From JAJPIG01 sp035531675 (GTDB taxonomy: Bacteria; Desulfobacterota; Binatia; Binatales; Binataceae): 64,000 nt of DNA. Shown here one piece after another: positions 7,895 to 16,590 of this stretch. Numbering within the stretch: position 1 is the first letter of the stretch; the number at the start of each line of letters is the position of its first letter. The notes beneath the pieces were generated by a model, which ran no database searches, was not told the DNA's origin, and saw nothing but the letters and a program-made list of their open reading frames with translations. The DNA lies in NCBI GenBank assembly GCA_035531675.1, contig DATKSL010000006.1:62001-126000 (forward strand). Reading direction: 5' to 3'. The position numbers and the translations under genes were made by a program.

Positions 7895-8973
7895 GGCGCT
7901 ACGCTCGTCGTGCGTTTGCGGGCGACGCGCCTGGGTTCACGCGAGCTCTCGGCGTGGATCCTCAGCAACGTGCCGACTATCTCGGGCGTCCGGCAGCGGG
8001 CCATCCCGCATTCGGTCGCGATGCCGAAGTCCTTTACGTAGCGGCGGGCGGCGGCGGCGCGCCGGCTCACGTTTTCCGCGCCGTCGCCATGCACCACGCC
8101 CAGGTACAGTTCGGTTTCCGCTGCGAGCTTGAGATCGCGCAGCGGAGCGAAGAAGCCGTCGTCGGTGCGATTAATCGGCACCGGCATGTGTAAGTAGGTG
8201 ATCGGACGCGAGACGCTGCGCGCGATTGCATTCGCCAGTGAAACCATCTTGGCTGCGTCCTCGGGCTCGATGAAATGAGTCGCCTTCCAGTCGCCGTAGC
8301 ACAGATGGATCCCCAGTTCGACGTCGCCCGGGATGGCGTCGCACAGCCGCTTCATGCGCGCGAGGATCTCGCCCTCGACGTCGCCGAACGGCGGCTTCCA
8401 GAGTTCCCAGCGTCCGTCCCAAAGTACCATCTCGTTGCAAACATCCCACTGGATACACAGGTCTTTGTGCGGGATGGCGGCGCAGATGGTCTCGACCTCG
8501 CGCATCATCGCCTTCTCGTAGGCGCGTTCGATCGCGAACATGTCCTGGTCCGAACACCAGGCCGAGATCACCGCCAGTGGCGTCGGCAGGCAGACCTGGA
8601 AACGCACCCCGCGGGCGATGTCGCCGCGTTTGCGCGCCGCCAGAAAATCCTGGTACGAGGCGCGCGCCTCGCGTGCGTAGCCGAGTTCCCCGAATCTGAC
8701 CTCGTCGGGAGCAACGCCCGGCGCCAGGCAAAGCAGCGGGCATCCGACCATGTCGTGAGTCGGCGCGGGATCGTCGATCAGAAATGGATTGCCGCGCAAC
8801 AGCGGGTATTGCCAGCTGATCCACAGCCGCCTGCCGCCCGGTTCGCCGTCGGGGATGCGCCGCAAGCGCCGTCCCAGCAGCCTCCCCGCGGTGCGGAAAA
8901 CTTCATCGACGCTGTCCAGTCCGATGCTGCCCACCAGATGGACTCGCTCAGGCATCACGCTGCTATCTGCCAT
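7891..8973 (-). CDS. MetE/UROD-superfamily protein (cobalamin-independent methionine synthase-like)
   Basis: A 360-aa TIM-barrel protein resembling only the C-terminal catalytic half of MetE. Zinc-site signatures are visible: His-x-Cys in GIHLCYGD and a late Cys in ATECGMAR, with GVVHGDG in between. The N-terminal MetE domain is absent. Short stand-alone relatives act as thiol methyltransferases or remain uncharacterised. The stop overlaps the start of the F420-type oxidoreductase by four bases, so the pair likely acts on one substrate. Demethylation or transfer of a one-carbon or thiol group is a guess. No methionine pathway gene is adjacent. Confidence 0.65.
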   Translation of the reverse strand: MADSSVMPERVHLVGSIGLDSVDEVFRTAGRLLGRRLRRIPDGEPGGRRLWISWQYPLLRGNPFLIDDPAPTHDMVGCPLLCLAPGVAPDEVRFGELGYAREARASYQDFLAARKRGDIARGVRFQVCLPTPLAVISAWCSDQDMFAIERAYEKAMMREVETICAAIPHKDLCIQWDVCNEMVLWDGRWELWKPPFGDVEGEILARMKRLCDAIPGDVELGIHLCYGDWKATHFIEPEDAAKMVSLANAIARSVSRPITYLHMPVPINRTDDGFFAPLRDLKLAAETELYLGVVHGDGAENVSRRAAAARRYVKDFGIATECGMARCRTPEIVGTLLRIHAESSREPRRVARKRTTSVAP

Positions 8974-9257
8974 AGCTCACTCTCCGAAGAACATCGCAAG
9001 ATCGAGGTCAATCAAAAGAGTTCCCTGGCAAGTTAACCAAAGACCGGGAACCAAAGCCAAGCCGCCGTGTATCAGGAGGGGAGGGCGTGGAATCGCGAGC
9101 GGGGGCCGAGCGCTGCTTCTGCTGCGCCCGGAGTGACGCAAGGAGATGACGTCAAATCCGAATCAGGACGGAGCGCAGCCCATCGAAGCTGCGTCGCGAC
9201 CATTTCACAAAGTCCGCCTGGCGGTCGCGGGCCAGGCCGCAGGCGCGGACGAGCCTG

Positions 9258-11102
9258 CTAGGGGCAATTACCCCATTCGTAGATCACGATCGAGTTCTCG
9301 CCGTCGATGCCGTGCATGTTCAGGTTGAACGCAGCGATCGAGACGGCATTCCCGCTGTCCGGCATCTTGCTCGGAAAACTCATCGTGCCCGAGGTAGCCG
9401 TGGGCGGCAGGAATTGCTGGTTGGCGTGAATCTGGAACTGGTTCGAGCAATCGCTGACGTAGCCGCTAAGATCGATCGAGGCCAGCGCGTAAGTTTCCGG
9501 CAAGGCCCATTTGACGGTAAGCGTCCGGCCCAGCGGAGCGCTCCCGAGATCAAAAGGTCCGGCCAGCGGCGGCGCGATAAGATTGATCCCTTCCCCGGTT
9601 ACCCCACTCACGAGGCTGGTGCCGTTCGCCGACCCGCCGCCATGAAGCGCCATCTCGAAGGTGAAGGCAGTGCCGGGCGGCGGAACCGGGCTGACCGGGT
9701 TATACCCGCCGAAAAAGGTGTCTTCAACAAAGTTGAGGGGAGGGCTAGTCGGAGTCGGCTTGAATTGCTTGGTCGAGGTGCCGTTCTGGTCCTTGACCAG
9801 GCTGGTGTTGTTGAACCAGACGTTGGAGGCGTCGTTGATCGTGACCGCATCGATCGTATTTATCGGTGCGCGAACGTCGACGTTCAGATCCGGCTGCGGG
9901 CCGGTCACGCCAAACATGTTCGCGTCAATGCGCTCTTCGACCTGGAGGCCCCTTCCGGTCGATGCCGGCTGCTGATCGCCATAAAGCAAACAATTGCCCG
10001 CGAGATCGCACTTGAAGACCATGTGAATGGTCTGGTTCACGCTCTGGTTCTGAACGGTCAGCGACAGGGCGACGATGGCGTCGAGCAGATTGTGGCTCCC
10101 ATCGAGCGGCAGGAAATCTTTTATGTACTGTACCGTAGCCGAACTGACCTTGATGCCTCGCACGGAGGTCGCGAAGTCGGCGCTGCCGAACGTTTCGTCT
10201 TCTCCTTCGTCAAGGTAGCTCGAATCGAACAGCGGCATCAGATCGGTGTTGGCAAGCTGAGCGCCCCGGCTGTTGACGGTTTTCTGGAGCTGCGAGAGCA
10301 ACTGATTGGCCCCATTCAGCGCAGTCGTTTCCGGTGCGCCGGCCGAGGCCGGCGGTATCGTGGTCGAGGCGATGCTCGAAGAGCTCCCGTTCGTCCCGGT
10401 GGTCGTGGTCGCGACGTTGACCGACCCGGCCCCCGAGTCGGCGGTGAAGTTCGAATCCTGGACGGTTCCGCCGCTGCCGATCTGGATCTCGTAGTCGTTG
10501 TTCACCACCGTGATCTCGCGCAGCACTGCGTCGAGTCCCTTGCCATTTGCGGCCAGCGGGTGGGTGAAGAAATTGAATGCCGCCGGCTTCTTGATCCGGG
10601 CGGCGGCGATCCATTTCATGAGCGAGTTTCTGACCAGGTTCGAGACTAACTGCTCCTGTACCAGGGACGGCACGGGTACGGTCATCAAAGTGAGTTCAGC
10701 AGCCGGCGTGGTGCCCTGCGCCTGGTAGATCATGCTGACGATCAAATCGGTCAGCACGTCGATATTGGCTACGCCCGCGCCGGAAGCCGCGCTGAAAAGC
10801 GCGTTGCTGCCGTCGGTCGGTTGAGTTGCGATCAGAAACGGCGGCGTCATGCCGGCCACATTGAGCCGCCACTTGCCCGCCCGGCTGGTCTGAGCAGTTG
10901 CCGTGTTACCCACGCTGTCATGCAGCGCGATCTCGCCTTTTGCCAGCGGCAGCCCGCTCTGCAGGGTGGCGGTTCCCTTGATGACGTGCGCGGCGGCGTT
11001 GGCATTAACCGCGGGTAAAAAAACCGCGATGAACACGGCGAGGATGATTGCTACCATAATTTTGAATGTCCTGATTCGACCCGGTGAAAGTCGTGAAAAC
11101 AA
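9258..11102 (-). CDS. Secreted protein of unknown function with an N-terminal carboxypeptidase-regulatory-like domain
   Basis: A 614-aa exported protein. An N-terminal hydrophobic segment ends in NANAAA, a plausible signal peptidase I site. Then comes a beta-rich segment (about 40-120) resembling a carboxypeptidase regulatory domain (KGTATLQSGLPLAKGEI), a Ser/Thr/Gly-rich linker around 240-265, and a long region with no family I recognise. The stated start is a TTG at 11102, which gives a basic n-region; an ATG at 11057 is an alternative. The gene stands alone with a gap on each side, and a 10-base phased repeat lies upstream. A surface or periplasmic role is likely; function is unknown. Confidence 0.6.
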   Translation of the reverse strand: MFSRLSPGRIRTFKIMVAIILAVFIAVFLPAVNANAAAHVIKGTATLQSGLPLAKGEIALHDSVGNTATAQTSRAGKWRLNVAGMTPPFLIATQPTDGSNALFSAASGAGVANIDVLTDLIVSMIYQAQGTTPAAELTLMTVPVPSLVQEQLVSNLVRNSLMKWIAAARIKKPAAFNFFTHPLAANGKGLDAVLREITVVNNDYEIQIGSGGTVQDSNFTADSGAGSVNVATTTTGTNGSSSSIASTTIPPASAGAPETTALNGANQLLSQLQKTVNSRGAQLANTDLMPLFDSSYLDEGEDETFGSADFATSVRGIKVSSATVQYIKDFLPLDGSHNLLDAIVALSLTVQNQSVNQTIHMVFKCDLAGNCLLYGDQQPASTGRGLQVEERIDANMFGVTGPQPDLNVDVRAPINTIDAVTINDASNVWFNNTSLVKDQNGTSTKQFKPTPTSPPLNFVEDTFFGGYNPVSPVPPPGTAFTFEMALHGGGSANGTSLVSGVTGEGINLIAPPLAGPFDLGSAPLGRTLTVKWALPETYALASIDLSGYVSDCSNQFQIHANQQFLPPTATSGTMSFPSKMPDSGNAVSIAAFNLNMHGIDGENSIVIYEWGNCP

Positions 11103-11205
11103 TGTTGCGCAGAGTATCGACCTGATCCGTAAGAAGCAATCCAGTTAAATTTCCAGATCCTTCGGATAGGCTAATAGCGTTAGTTTATGATGAAGATAGG
11201 GACAG

Positions 11206-11233
11206 TAAGAGAACATAAGAGAATATAAGAGAA
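11206..11233. repeat. Three TAAGAGAA octamers at 10-base period
   Basis: TAAGAGAA occurs at 11206, 11216 and 11226, exactly one helical turn apart, in an unusually AT-rich gap about 100 bases upstream of the secreted-protein gene on the minus strand. Phased direct repeats of this kind often bind regulators, but no binding protein is suggested by the sequence. Confidence 0.6.
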
Positions 11234-11297
11234 TAGATAAACAGTGGCGAGGCGTCAGGAAATTCACCCGATCACGGCCGTGACGGTCTCGAGCCAG

Positions 11298-12854
11298 TCA
11301 GTGCTTTAGAAAGCTGACGTCCGCGGCGTCGACCAGGTCGGGCGTCCGCCAGCCGTCGAGGTCGTACTCGTCCATGCAGCTGCGCGCGAACTGCTTGAGC
11401 GTCTCGGTACATCCATCGGCGCTCGCGACCAGCAGGGCTTCGGCGCGGATGTGCTCGTAGTTGCCGGCGTAGTTGCGTTCATAGAGCTCATGGCGTCCGC
11501 CAAACTCGGTGCCGACGGAATCCCACAGGAGCTTCATGATTTTCACCCGCTCGACGGCGTCCTGACCGTACGAGCCGCGCAGGTACTTGTCGAGCAGCGC
11601 GCGGATTTCCGGGTTGCGAAAATCAGCGACGTGCGAATTCAGGTAGATCAGGCCGCTGGAGATGATTTGCTGGATGATTTCCCTGATCCGCGCATATACG
11701 ACCGGCGACAGCACGCGATAGGCGTTGGCGTAACTCATGTTGGGCAGCACGGTTCCGTTGACCCACGAATCCGGGTTGCGCGCCATCGCCTCGGACAGCG
11801 CCCAGATCAGATGTCGCAGCGCGAGCATCTCGCCGAGCTGCATCTTGCCGAACGCTTTGTCCTTGACCCCGGCGACCTCGCTCGCAAGCAGCGTCAGCCC
11901 GACCAGGAAATCCAGCTTGACCGCCAGCCGCGTGCAGCCATGGAACGAAAACCGGTTCAGGAAGCCGGACGCCGCGAAAAACAGGTTGGCGCGCTCGAGG
12001 TCGCGATAAAGAAACACGTTCTCCCAGGGAATCAGCACCTGGTCGAGAATCAGGATAGCGTCGTTTTCATCGAGCCGGCTCGACAGCGGATAGTCGAACG
12101 GGCTGCCCATGACTGCGGCCGTCATCTCGTACGAGGTTCGGCAGATGAGCTTTAGGCCCGGCGCGTTCATCGGCAGCATCGCGAGGATGGCCTGTTCGGG
12201 GCGGCCGATCTGATAGCAGCCGATGAAGTTGTGATGGGTGAGGGCGGAGTTGGTCGCGACGACCTTGGCGCCGCTGACGATCAATCCCGCATCGGTCTCC
12301 TTTTCGGCATGGACATAGACGTCGCTGGCCTCGGTCAGCGGCCGTGATTTGTCGACCGGCGGATTGATCAGCGCGTGGTTCATGTAGAGGCATCGTTCCT
12401 GCGCGCGCCGATACCAGGCCTGCGCGTTCTCATGATAGGGCGCGTAGAACTGCGAGTTGGCGCCGAGCGTGCCGAGAAAGCTGGCCTTGTAATCCGGCGA
12501 ACGTCCCATCCATCCCCAGGTCAGGCGCTGCCAGGCCGCGATCGCGTCGCGGGTTTTGACGCACTCTTCGGCGCTGCGGTCGGCGCGGTAGAAACGATGG
12601 GTGAAGCCGCCGTTGCCGGTATCGGTCGGGACGGTCAGGACTTCGCGGCGGGCCGGATCGTGGAGCGCGTCGTACATCCGCGCCAGCATCCGGGCCGAGT
12701 TGCGAAACGCCGGATGCTTCGTCAGATCGGCTACGCGCTCGCCATAGATATAGACCTCGCGATCGTCCTTGAGGCTCTCCAGATACTCCGCGCCGGTGAA
12801 GGGCAGGACCTGCGGGGGCGATTCGACGCTTGCGCTGCGAGCCTTCGCGCTCAT
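11298..12854 (-). CDS. HpaB-family flavin-dependent monooxygenase (4-hydroxyphenylacetate 3-monooxygenase, large component type)
   Basis: A 518-aa protein matching the length and order of HpaB: N-terminal GAEYLESLKDDREVYIYGERVADLTKHPAFRN, a central region with NHALINPPVDKSRP, and the C-terminal HpaB domain with LWDSVGTEFGGRHELYERNYAG. These enzymes hydroxylate phenols with FADH2 from a separate reductase (HpaC); none is seen in this window. Its start overlaps the stop of the zinc alcohol dehydrogenase (TGATG), so the two are coupled. The substrate may be any phenol or an acyl-CoA-like compound. Family call is strong. Confidence 0.85.
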   Translation of the reverse strand: MSAKARSASVESPPQVLPFTGAEYLESLKDDREVYIYGERVADLTKHPAFRNSARMLARMYDALHDPARREVLTVPTDTGNGGFTHRFYRADRSAEECVKTRDAIAAWQRLTWGWMGRSPDYKASFLGTLGANSQFYAPYHENAQAWYRRAQERCLYMNHALINPPVDKSRPLTEASDVYVHAEKETDAGLIVSGAKVVATNSALTHHNFIGCYQIGRPEQAILAMLPMNAPGLKLICRTSYEMTAAVMGSPFDYPLSSRLDENDAILILDQVLIPWENVFLYRDLERANLFFAASGFLNRFSFHGCTRLAVKLDFLVGLTLLASEVAGVKDKAFGKMQLGEMLALRHLIWALSEAMARNPDSWVNGTVLPNMSYANAYRVLSPVVYARIREIIQQIISSGLIYLNSHVADFRNPEIRALLDKYLRGSYGQDAVERVKIMKLLWDSVGTEFGGRHELYERNYAGNYEHIRAEALLVASADGCTETLKQFARSCMDEYDLDGWRTPDLVDAADVSFLKH

Positions 12855-13978
12855 CAGACCTTCACCTCCGACCGATGCGGGATGATCACGGCCTTGACGG
12901 TCTCGAGCCGGGCGACCGCTTCGAGCGCCTGTTGCGCCTCAGCCAGCGCGAAGCGATGTGTGATGGCCTCGGCCATCGGAAATTCCCGGTGATGCGCGCG
13001 GGCCACCTGGATAGCGCCGTAGAGATGCTGCGGCTGAGCCAGGGCGTTACCGATAATCCTGATATTATTGTTGTTCAGGTAGCGCGGTTCGATCGGCACC
13101 GTGCCGGGCGCCGACCACAGACCGATAATCAGGTAGCGTCCGTTTTTGGCGACCAGCTTCATCCCTTCGGTGAAGGCCGGCAGATGGCCCGCCGCTTCGA
13201 TCACAACTTCGGCGCCACGTCCCGCGGTTAGCTCGCGCACTCGTTGAACGCGGTCGGCCTCGGAGCTGAGCGTCTCCAGATCGATAGTCGCGCTGGCGCC
13301 CAAACGGCGCGCCATCGCAAGGCGCCGCTCCGGCGCACCGATCACGATTACCTGGCGCGCTCCCGACAGCCGCGCCATCAGCGTCGCTGCCAGCCCGACC
13401 GGGCCGCAACCCTGCACCACCACCGACTGATTGAGCGCGATTCCGCCCAGACGCTCGAGCGCCTGCAGCACCGTTGGCATCGCACAGCCGAACGCGATCA
13501 GGGCCTCGGTCGGAGTATCTTCGGGGACGCGATAGAAGGCCATCCCGGGCGGCAGGCTGCAGAATTCGGCGTAGCAACTGGAGGGCGGCTCGTTGGCGTT
13601 GCGGAACAGCTCGCCGAACAGATTCTCGCACAGCGAGAAATCCTTCTCGACCGTGCAGTAGTAGCATCGATGGCATTGCCGCACCGGCTGCCAATAGACG
13701 CGATCGCCGGGCGCGATCGGCGCGCCGGCATAATCCGTGGTCACGCCCTTGCCGAGTTCCTCGACGATGGCGATTCCTTCGTGGCCGAGCGTGACCGGGT
13801 AGGGCAGGGGAAGTTCGCCGCGCCACAGATGAACGTCGGTGCCGCAAACCCCGCTCATCTCGACACGCACCACGATCGCTCCCGCTTCCGGGGCGGGCAG
13901 CGGCCGCTCCCAGATTTCGAGCGGTTGATTCGGTCCTACCAGCACCACTCGCTTGCTCGTTCGGGTCGCCATGGTCAC
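12854..13978 (-). CDS. Zinc-dependent alcohol dehydrogenase (MDR family)
   Basis: A 374-aa medium-chain dehydrogenase. Catalytic-zinc residues are visible (GVCGTDVH and GHEG), and the structural-zinc lobe has the full Cys-x2-Cys-x2-Cys-x7-Cys pattern around residues 100-115. A Rossmann motif GCGPVG binds NAD(P). It is probably an oxidoreductase of a secondary alcohol or polyol in catabolism. It is the first gene of a two-gene minus operon with the HpaB-type monooxygenase. The start is ATG 13978 or ATG 13972. A 140-base gap separates it from a divergent SDR operon, so the two clusters may be co-controlled. Confidence 0.87.
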   Translation of the reverse strand: MTMATRTSKRVVLVGPNQPLEIWERPLPAPEAGAIVVRVEMSGVCGTDVHLWRGELPLPYPVTLGHEGIAIVEELGKGVTTDYAGAPIAPGDRVYWQPVRQCHRCYYCTVEKDFSLCENLFGELFRNANEPPSSCYAEFCSLPPGMAFYRVPEDTPTEALIAFGCAMPTVLQALERLGGIALNQSVVVQGCGPVGLAATLMARLSGARQVIVIGAPERRLAMARRLGASATIDLETLSSEADRVQRVRELTAGRGAEVVIEAAGHLPAFTEGMKLVAKNGRYLIIGLWSAPGTVPIEPRYLNNNNIRIIGNALAQPQHLYGAIQVARAHHREFPMAEAITHRFALAEAQQALEAVARLETVKAVIIPHRSEVKV

Positions 13979-14118
13979 CTCGGCGGTCTCAATGAAGGAT
14001 GGTCATTGTGCCCACTACCGCCGATCGGTTCCGGGATGCAAACCGGCTGACGCCCAATCGTAGCGCGGGCTTGTCTAGTCGTTGCGATTCTCGCGATACT
14101 CTCGGCTGTTCAGGAACC

Positions 14119-14883
14119 ATGAGCACACCACGCAAGACGGCCCTCGTGACGGGCGCCGCAACCGGCATCGGACGCAGCGCAGTATTGGCGCTGGCGCGGG
14201 CCGGTTACGACGTCGCGATCAATTACCATCGCAGCGAGAACGCGGCGCGCGCGGTCGCCGGCGAGGCCGAGCAACTCGGCGCCGTGGCGTTGCTGTGCCA
14301 GTGCGACGTTGCCTCTGACGACGGCGTGCGTTCGATGCTGGCGAAGGTCGGCGAGCGCTTCGGCCGGCTGGACGTGCTGCTCAACAACGCCGGCACCACC
14401 ACGGAAATCAATCCGCACGATTTCGAGGCCATGACGGTCGAGGAGTGGGACCGGATTTTCGCGGTCAACGTGCGCAGCGTCTTCCTGGTGACGCGCGCGG
14501 CGCTGCCGCTGCTCAAGAAGTCGAGCGAAGCCTGCATCGTCAACACCGCCAGCATCGTCGGACTCAGGCCCGGGCCGCAGCCGCTGCCCTATGCGGCCAG
14601 CAAGGCGGCGCTGGTGAATCTGACCAAGACCCTGGCGCTGCATCTGGGGCCGGAGATTCGCGTCAACGCGGTCGCGCCGGGATGGATGGAAGGCGACTGG
14701 ATGAAGCGGATGCTCAAGGACCGTTACGAGGACCTGATGGCGCGGCGGGCGAAGATGACGCCGCTGCGCCGCTGCGTCACGGCCGATGAGGTGGCGGAAA
14801 CGATGCTGTCGTTGATAATCGGCAACCGTTTCGTAACCGGCGAGGTGATCGTGGTCGACGGCGGCTTTTCCAGTTCGACCTGA
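14119..14883 (+). CDS. Short-chain dehydrogenase/reductase (FabG-like)
   Basis: A 254-aa classical SDR. It has TGAATGIG for the nucleotide site, NNAG, a catalytic Ser in NTASIVG, and the YAASK catalytic Tyr/Lys. The C-terminal VTGEVIVVDGG is typical. I place the start at ATG 14119, where homology begins; the frame is open upstream to 13999 but that extension has no SDR-like sequence. It is the first gene of a plus-strand operon with an EntE-like ligase (11 bases downstream), an amidohydrolase and an oxocamphor-hydrolase-like crotonase. It probably oxidises an alcohol to the ketone needed by the crotonase. Confidence 0.87.
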   Translation: MSTPRKTALVTGAATGIGRSAVLALARAGYDVAINYHRSENAARAVAGEAEQLGAVALLCQCDVASDDGVRSMLAKVGERFGRLDVLLNNAGTTTEINPHDFEAMTVEEWDRIFAVNVRSVFLVTRAALPLLKKSSEACIVNTASIVGLRPGPQPLPYAASKAALVNLTKTLALHLGPEIRVNAVAPGWMEGDWMKRMLKDRYEDLMARRAKMTPLRRCVTADEVAETMLSLIIGNRFVTGEVIVVDGGFSSST

Positions 14884-14893
14884 GGACCGGACG

Positions 14894-16573
14894 ATGCTCG
14901 AAGGCGTGGTGCCATTTCCGCCCGAATTTGCCAGGCGCTATCGCGAGCGGGGCTACTGGCAGGATAAGTCGCTGGCGCAGGAGTTCGCTGCGGTTTTCGA
15001 AAAATTCGACGACCGCGTCGCGCTAATCGATCGCGAGCGGCAGTTCACCTACGCCGAGGTCGACGCGCTCAGCGGCAACCTCGCGCTCAACCTGCTCGAG
15101 CTTGGACTCCGACCGCTCGATCGCGTGGTGCTGCAGCTTCCCAACGTCGCCGAGTTCGTAATCCTCTACTTCGCGCTGCAGAAGATCGGATGTATCCCGA
15201 TCGCCGCGCTCGCAACCCATCGCTACGCCGAAGTCAGCCAGTTCGTGGCGATCGCCGCCGCCACCGCCTGCGTTTTCCCGGAGCGGCAGGGCGACTTCAG
15301 CTTCTCGCCGATGATCGCCCGGGTGCGCCGCGAGCAGTCATGTCTGCGCTTTCCGATCGTGCTGGGCGCTCCGGCCGCGGGCGAGCTTTCGCTGACGGAG
15401 TTAATCGAGCGTCCGGCCCGGCTCGGAAAAAGCGAGCTCGACAAAATCCGGCTCGATCCGTCTGAACCCTGTATCTTCCAGCTCTCCGGCGGCACCACCG
15501 GCGTGCCGAAACTGATTCCGCGCACCCACAACGATTACGCGTACAACTCCAAAATTGCGGCGCAGGTCTGCGGCGTGACGAGTGAGTCGGTGCTGCTGCT
15601 GGTGCTGCCGATCGCGCACAACCTGCCGCTGGCGTGCCCCGGCATCCAGGGCTTCATGTTCAATGGCGGCAGAATCGTGGTGAGCACCAGTACCCGCCCG
15701 GCTGACATGTTTGCGCTGATCGAGAAGCATCGCGTCACGCACATCAAGGTGGTGCCGGCGCTGCTGATCCGGATGATTCACGATCCCGCGGTGACCCGCT
15801 TCGACACCTCGTCGATTCGCTATATCCAGAGCGGCGGCCAGCGGCTGCAGCCCGAGACGCGCCAGCGCACCCGGCGGCTGATTCCGTCCTGCTTCGTGCA
15901 GGAGAACTTCGGCATGTCGGAGGGGCTGCTTATGTTCGCGAAGATCGACGATCCTGAGGACGTGCGGATGGAGACCGTCGGCTTTCCTGTTTCGCCCGAC
16001 GACGAAGTGCGGCTGGTCGACGACGACGACAAGCTGGTGCCGTTCGGCGAAATCGGCGAGATGTGCTCGCGCGGTCCCTACACACTGCGCGGCTACTATA
16101 ACGCGTCCGACTACAACGAACGGGCCTTCACCAGCGACGGCTTTTACCGATCGGGCGACCTGATGCGACAGCATCGCTCGGGCGCCTACCTGGTTGAGGG
16201 GCGCAAGAAGGATCTGATCAACCGCGGCGGCGAGAAGATCAGCGCCGAGGAGATCGAGAACCTGATTCTCTCTCATCCCGCGGTGCAGAACGTCGCTTGT
16301 ATCGCGATGCCCGATCCGCAGCTTGGCGAACGCATGTGCGCCTGTATTATCCCGCGGCAAGGAGCCGCCGAGCTCACGCTCGCGGAACTGGTGAGTTTTC
16401 TTGCAGCGCAGGAGATCGCCAAATTCAAGCTGCCGGAGCGGCTCGAGCTGATGAACGATTTTCCGCTCTCGACTTTCGGCAAGGTTTCCAAGAAGACGCT
16501 GGTCGAGATGGTGACGAAGAAGCTGGCGGCCGAGCGTGCGAACGATGCGCCGAGCGGGCCGCGTCCTCGATAA
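14894..16573 (+). CDS. Aryl-AMP ligase, EntE/DhbE-like
   Basis: A 559-aa adenylate-forming enzyme. The start (PFPPEFARRYRERGYWQD), the P-loop-like FQLSGGTTGVPKLIPRTHNDY and the C-terminal GRKKDLINRGGEKISAEEIE are close to EntE/DhbE (2,3-dihydroxybenzoate-AMP ligase). The substrate-pocket motif AHN, whose Asn contacts the 2-hydroxyl in DhbE, is kept at about residue 241. No siderophore NRPS or carrier protein is nearby. Within this catabolic operon a CoA-ligase role on a hydroxybenzoate-like or alicyclic acid is more likely than siderophore synthesis. The start is ATG 14894, 11 bases after the SDR. Confidence 0.82.
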   Translation: MLEGVVPFPPEFARRYRERGYWQDKSLAQEFAAVFEKFDDRVALIDRERQFTYAEVDALSGNLALNLLELGLRPLDRVVLQLPNVAEFVILYFALQKIGCIPIAALATHRYAEVSQFVAIAAATACVFPERQGDFSFSPMIARVRREQSCLRFPIVLGAPAAGELSLTELIERPARLGKSELDKIRLDPSEPCIFQLSGGTTGVPKLIPRTHNDYAYNSKIAAQVCGVTSESVLLLVLPIAHNLPLACPGIQGFMFNGGRIVVSTSTRPADMFALIEKHRVTHIKVVPALLIRMIHDPAVTRFDTSSIRYIQSGGQRLQPETRQRTRRLIPSCFVQENFGMSEGLLMFAKIDDPEDVRMETVGFPVSPDDEVRLVDDDDKLVPFGEIGEMCSRGPYTLRGYYNASDYNERAFTSDGFYRSGDLMRQHRSGAYLVEGRKKDLINRGGEKISAEEIENLILSHPAVQNVACIAMPDPQLGERMCACIIPRQGAAELTLAELVSFLAAQEIAKFKLPERLELMNDFPLSTFGKVSKKTLVEMVTKKLAAERANDAPSGPRPR

Positions 16574-16590
16574 CCGGAGCACGGTGCGCG

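Noticed and set aside
10440..10465. GTTCGAATC, resembling a tRNA T-loop
   Set aside because: It lies in the coding region of the secreted protein and no acceptor, D or anticodon stems are found around it.
11206..11233. CRISPR array
   Set aside because: Only three short 8-base units with 2-base spacing, no spacers and no cas genes.
14894..16573. Siderophore biosynthesis through EntE
   Set aside because: No isochorismate genes, carrier protein or NRPS is nearby; the neighbours are catabolic.
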